10,000 nucleotides of DNA. It comes from Nymphaea colorata. Lineage: Eukaryota > Streptophyta > Magnoliopsida > Nymphaeales > Nymphaeaceae. The notes beneath the pieces were generated by a model that saw only the letters and a program-made list of their open reading frames with translations, did no database searches and had not been told where the DNA came from. Position 1 is the stretch's first letter. Each line of letters begins with the position of its first letter. The DNA is taken from positions 30,327,959 through 30,337,958 of the forward strand of contig NC_045140.1 of NCBI RefSeq assembly GCF_008831285.2, read 5' to 3'. Made by a program: the position numbers and the translations under genes. Below, piece by piece: positions 8,039 to 10,000 of this stretch.

Positions 8039-8102
8039 CGCCGGAAAAACGTATAAATCCGGCCACCGCTGCATAATCCGGTGGTCGCCATTGATTCCGG
8101 CG
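8039..8102. repeat. Nested inverted repeats enclosing a TATAAAT motif
   Basis: The outer arms CGCCGGAA (8039-8046) and TTCCGGCG (8095-8102) are perfect 8-bp inverted repeats. The inner arms CCACCG (8063-8068) and CGGTGG (8079-8084) extend as RNA through a G-U and a G-C pair. TATAAAT at 8052-8058 lies in the left spacer. The segment could form a cruciform or an RNA hairpin. A second TATAAATC lies 59 bases upstream at 7993. Confidence 0.4.
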
Positions 8103-8472
8103 TTAGGGACCGAATTGCCCTTCTTCCCTACTGTTTTAATTAAAATCTGAAAGGGGTATCTCGGGCATTGGACTTTCGGATCAAGTTCTGGCCGCCGTCG
8201 CGAGTTGGAAGGTTCCGACGAGGTCAGTCATCCGAATCCGGCAAGTCCTCCTCCGTTTCATCTCAGCCTTCCGTTTCGACACCTGTCCTTCATCCAGCTG
8301 TCCATCTGAGTCTTCTCCCAGCTGCTGCCATCTGTCCCGATTTTGGATCAGCTCGCAATCAGCTGCTCCACCAAATCAGGAAGCAATCCCGCAGCCGCAT
8401 CTCCCTTCCAACTCCTCGCCGTCTTCATTGAGTCAACCCTAAGTCACAGCAATCCTCGAACGTCCATCCTTC

Positions 8473-8919
8473 CACGTGTCGTGATCTGGCCCTACCTGCT
8501 GCCACCTCACCTGCCAGCTCGCCCTCCAGCTCCTCGACTCGGTCCCGCGTTATTCCACGTGTCTACACTAGAGGTCTTGCGAGATTCCCTTGCCTCTTTT
8601 CTCGGATCTAGTCTCCACCGTTTTTGGAAGCCTTGCCACCTCGCGCCATCTTGCCTATTCTTCCTCAGCCATTTCATTCTATTCCTCTTGACCTGATCCG
8701 CAGCTCCCCTCATCCATCTATCTCCCCACGTGTCACCATCTCAGCCCTAGCCTCCTCCGACTCACCTCGGAGCGCCACTTGGCCCTTCGCCCCAATCTCC
8801 TCCCCCTCTTTTGTCGAGCTTCTCCATAACCCTTAGGCGAGAATTCGAGCTCATTTCCTAATAGCTAGCATCTTCCTAGCTCCTTCTGTCGTGTCCGTCC
8901 ATCTTGCCACGTGGCAAGA
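8473..8919. promoter_or_regulatory. Cluster of four G-box/ABRE motifs
   Basis: CACGTG occurs at 8473-8478, 8556-8561, 8727-8732 and 8908-8913. The first three are in the same context, CCACGTGTC, which is an ABA-response-element-like sequence. The fourth lies in a perfect 18-bp palindrome (8902-8919) with GCCACGTGGC at its centre. bZIP and bHLH factors bind such sites in plant promoters. The surrounding strand is C/T-rich with no gene. Confidence 0.45.
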
Positions 8920-8939
8920 ATCGGCGCAACCTCCTTGGT

Positions 8940-9339
8940 TTGACCAACCAAGTCAACCCCCACCTGGCTAGGAACCCTCGCGCGCCAACCTCTCTCCTAG
9001 GTTGAACCCGTAGTGAGCCAACCTAAACCGAAGTCAACTCTTCACCTTAGTCAAACTAGGTCATTTAGTCCACCGAGCCCATGTAGTTGGTAGCCTCCCT
9101 TAGTGACTCGAGCCTACCTCGAGTGACCCTAACCTACTTGACCAGGACTCATTAACTCGGTCCACTTAGTCAACCACCCGATTAGCTAAACCTTCCGCAA
9201 TTGGTCAACTTTGACCAACACCGTGAGACTAGGCTCGATCTTAGCCTCCCTAACTGGACCAACCTATTAGTTAGGTCAACCCTTGACTGAACCTAAACCC
9301 CATTTGACCAAGCCTACCCCAACCCGAATCTGTTTGACC
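8940..9339. promoter_or_regulatory. Dense cluster of W-box cores (TTGAC)
   Basis: Six TTGAC on the plus strand (8940, 9138, 9211, 9283, 9304, 9334) and six on the minus strand, read as GTCAA (8952, 9033, 9050, 9169, 9204, 9275). Twelve in 400 bases compares with fewer than one expected at even base composition. Five of the six plus-strand copies are TTGACC. Positions 9201-9218 form a palindromic pair, TTGGTCAA and TTGACCAA two bases apart. TTGAC(C/T) is the binding core of WRKY factors. AACCTA/TAGGT motifs, resembling MYB sites, are interspersed. The cluster could also be the remains of a decayed tandem repeat. Confidence 0.45.
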
Positions 9340-9407
9340 AGACCAGCCACCTAGTAGAGCCCAGCCGAACCCAGCTAACCTAGCCTTAGTTAGGATTAGG
9401 TTCAGCC

Positions 9408-10000
9408 GGCTCGCCGGCCCTTGCCGCAATCCCTCCTCACCGTCGGCATCTACCGGCGCCCGTGGCCGAGCCACATCCCGGAGATAGGCAGGCCGGTGCT
9501 GTCGCTGTGACAGCAGCCCCCTTGGCAATCCAGGCGGCCCTTCCGGCCCGGTTCCGTCGTCGTCAGCGCGCAGCAGCAGTACCTCGGCGGCAAGTCAACA
9601 GGCGGCTTCGTCCAGGCAGGCGGCCCCTGTCCGACAGCAGCCGAGCGCTCCAGGCATCCTCGTCAGCGTTGTCCGTAGCAATCCGCGGCAGCTTCCTCGT
9701 CCTTGGCGCGCGTCCTACCCCACGACTTAGCGAGCGTCGGTAGCAGCTTCTGCCCGACACCAGCACTGCCGTAGCAGGACCCTTTGCCGCATCAGTGCAG
9801 CGGCCATACCCAGCGAGTAGCGACCAGTCATCGGCAGTCGACCCGACCACCAGCGCGCGGCTAGCCGTCAGCGCCGTCCAGCAGCGGTCAGTCTGAGCAG
9901 CGATCTACGTGGAGGCACGCCTCAGCCGGTCTTCCTGTACTGTGAGCTGCAGTGCTCGGGGGCAGGTCATCACCCCGAGACCTTATCCGGCTTCGCTAAG
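9408..10000 (+). repeat. LTR segment duplicated at 1-593
   Basis: The two copies differ by 11 transitions, one transversion (A514 versus C) and two single-base indels in a C run (about 111) and a G run (about 553), 2.0% substitutions over 592 bases. The sequence is GC-rich with degenerate CAG/CGG/GTC repeats. It provides the only LTR-LTR comparison available in the window. Confidence 0.98.

Larger units (their letters stand above)
1..10000 (+). mobile_element. Ty3/gypsy chromovirus LTR retrotransposon, both ends cut by the window
   Basis: Seen: bases 1-593 recur at 9408-10000 with 12 substitutions and two 1-bp indels. An initiator tRNA-Met primer site follows the first copy, a purine tract precedes the second LTR, and the intervening frames carry gag, protease, RT, RNase H, integrase and chromodomain signatures in that order. 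RT before integrase defines Ty3/gypsy, and the chromodomain places it among chromoviruses. Inferred size is about 13.3 kb: two LTRs of about 3,904 bp and an internal region of 5,503 bp (1121-6623). Target-site duplications lie outside the window. The RT motif PIPVIDELLDEL and the CX2CX7HXC knuckle recall the Reina-like branch, but the LTR is far longer than I know for that clade, so the clade is left open. The element is damaged (one frameshift, two stops) and is probably non-autonomous. Confidence 0.97.
6624..10000 (+). repeat. 3' LTR, first 3,377 bases (right end outside window)
   Basis: It starts TGTTACGG after the purine tract. Its TGTTA is the inverse of TAACA at 1116-1120. Bases 9408-10000 match 1-593. 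Adding the missing 527 bases (594-1120 of the other copy) gives about 3.9 kb. Sub-regions: 6624-7140, moderately GC-rich with repeated CTCGA/GGCTTAG motifs and no feature beyond the read-through frame; 7141-7260, AT-rich; 7270-7700, pyrimidine-rich leader with splice-like signals; 7740-8160, mixed with inverted repeats; 8170-8870, C/T-rich with G-boxes; 8930-9400, ACC/GGT-rich with W-boxes; 9408 onward, CAG/CGG-rich. No protein gene is supported in the LTR beyond the read-through. Short open frames here have no recognisable domains. Confidence 0.95.

Noticed and set aside
8343-8696. 117-codon forward open frame in the C/T-rich part of the LTR
   Set aside because: The composition (Ser, Pro, Leu) follows from pyrimidine-rich DNA. 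Overlapping frames on both strands are open too, which argues against coding.
8930-9400. CCTAAACC-like motifs suggesting interstitial telomere repeats
   Set aside because: The motifs are scattered and irregular, not tandem heptamers. They fit better as part of the degenerate ACC/GGT-rich LTR block.

Overview
The whole window lies inside one plant LTR retrotransposon of the Ty3/gypsy (Metaviridae) superfamily, in forward orientation. The evidence is a 593-bp direct repeat shared by the two ends of the window, a primer-binding site for plant initiator tRNA-Met, a gag-pol region in the order capsid, zinc knuckle, protease, reverse transcriptase, RNase H, integrase, chromodomain, and a polypurine tract just before the second LTR. 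No host gene, structural RNA gene, CRISPR array or bacterial feature is present. The host is a seed plant by the type of element, the tRNA primer and a CG/CHG mutation signature. The species cannot be told.

Layout: 1-1120 is the 3' part of the 5' LTR, whose start lies left of the window. 1121-1134 is the junction and primer-binding site. 1135-1744 is a GC-rich untranslated leader with predicted hairpins. 1745-2254 is an N-terminal gag piece. 2227-6303 is most of gag-pol in another frame. 6304-6864 is the rest of the integrase C-terminus and the chromodomain, cut by two TAG stops and running on into the LTR. 6610-6621 is the polypurine tract. 6624-10000 is the 5' part of the 3' LTR. Position 593 aligns with 10000, so the full LTR is inferred to be about 3.9 kb and the element about 13.3 kb (two LTRs plus a 5.5-kb internal region).

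The element is recently inserted but damaged. The LTR copies differ at 12 of 592 aligned bases. Gag is frame-shifted near a run of seven C residues, and two in-frame TAG codons break the integrase tail and chromodomain. Catalytic residues of RT, RNase H and integrase are intact. The copy is probably not autonomous, but it keeps the cis signals needed for mobilisation by an intact relative.

The coding part looks ordinary for a plant chromovirus. The long LTR is the less ordinary part. It holds an AT-rich candidate promoter followed by a pyrimidine-rich leader with good splice signals, a hairpin-prone segment, a cluster of G-box/ABRE motifs and a dense cluster of W-box cores. All eleven LTR-LTR transitions fall in CG or CHG context, which points to DNA methylation. 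I found no previously undescribed biological system beyond these features.
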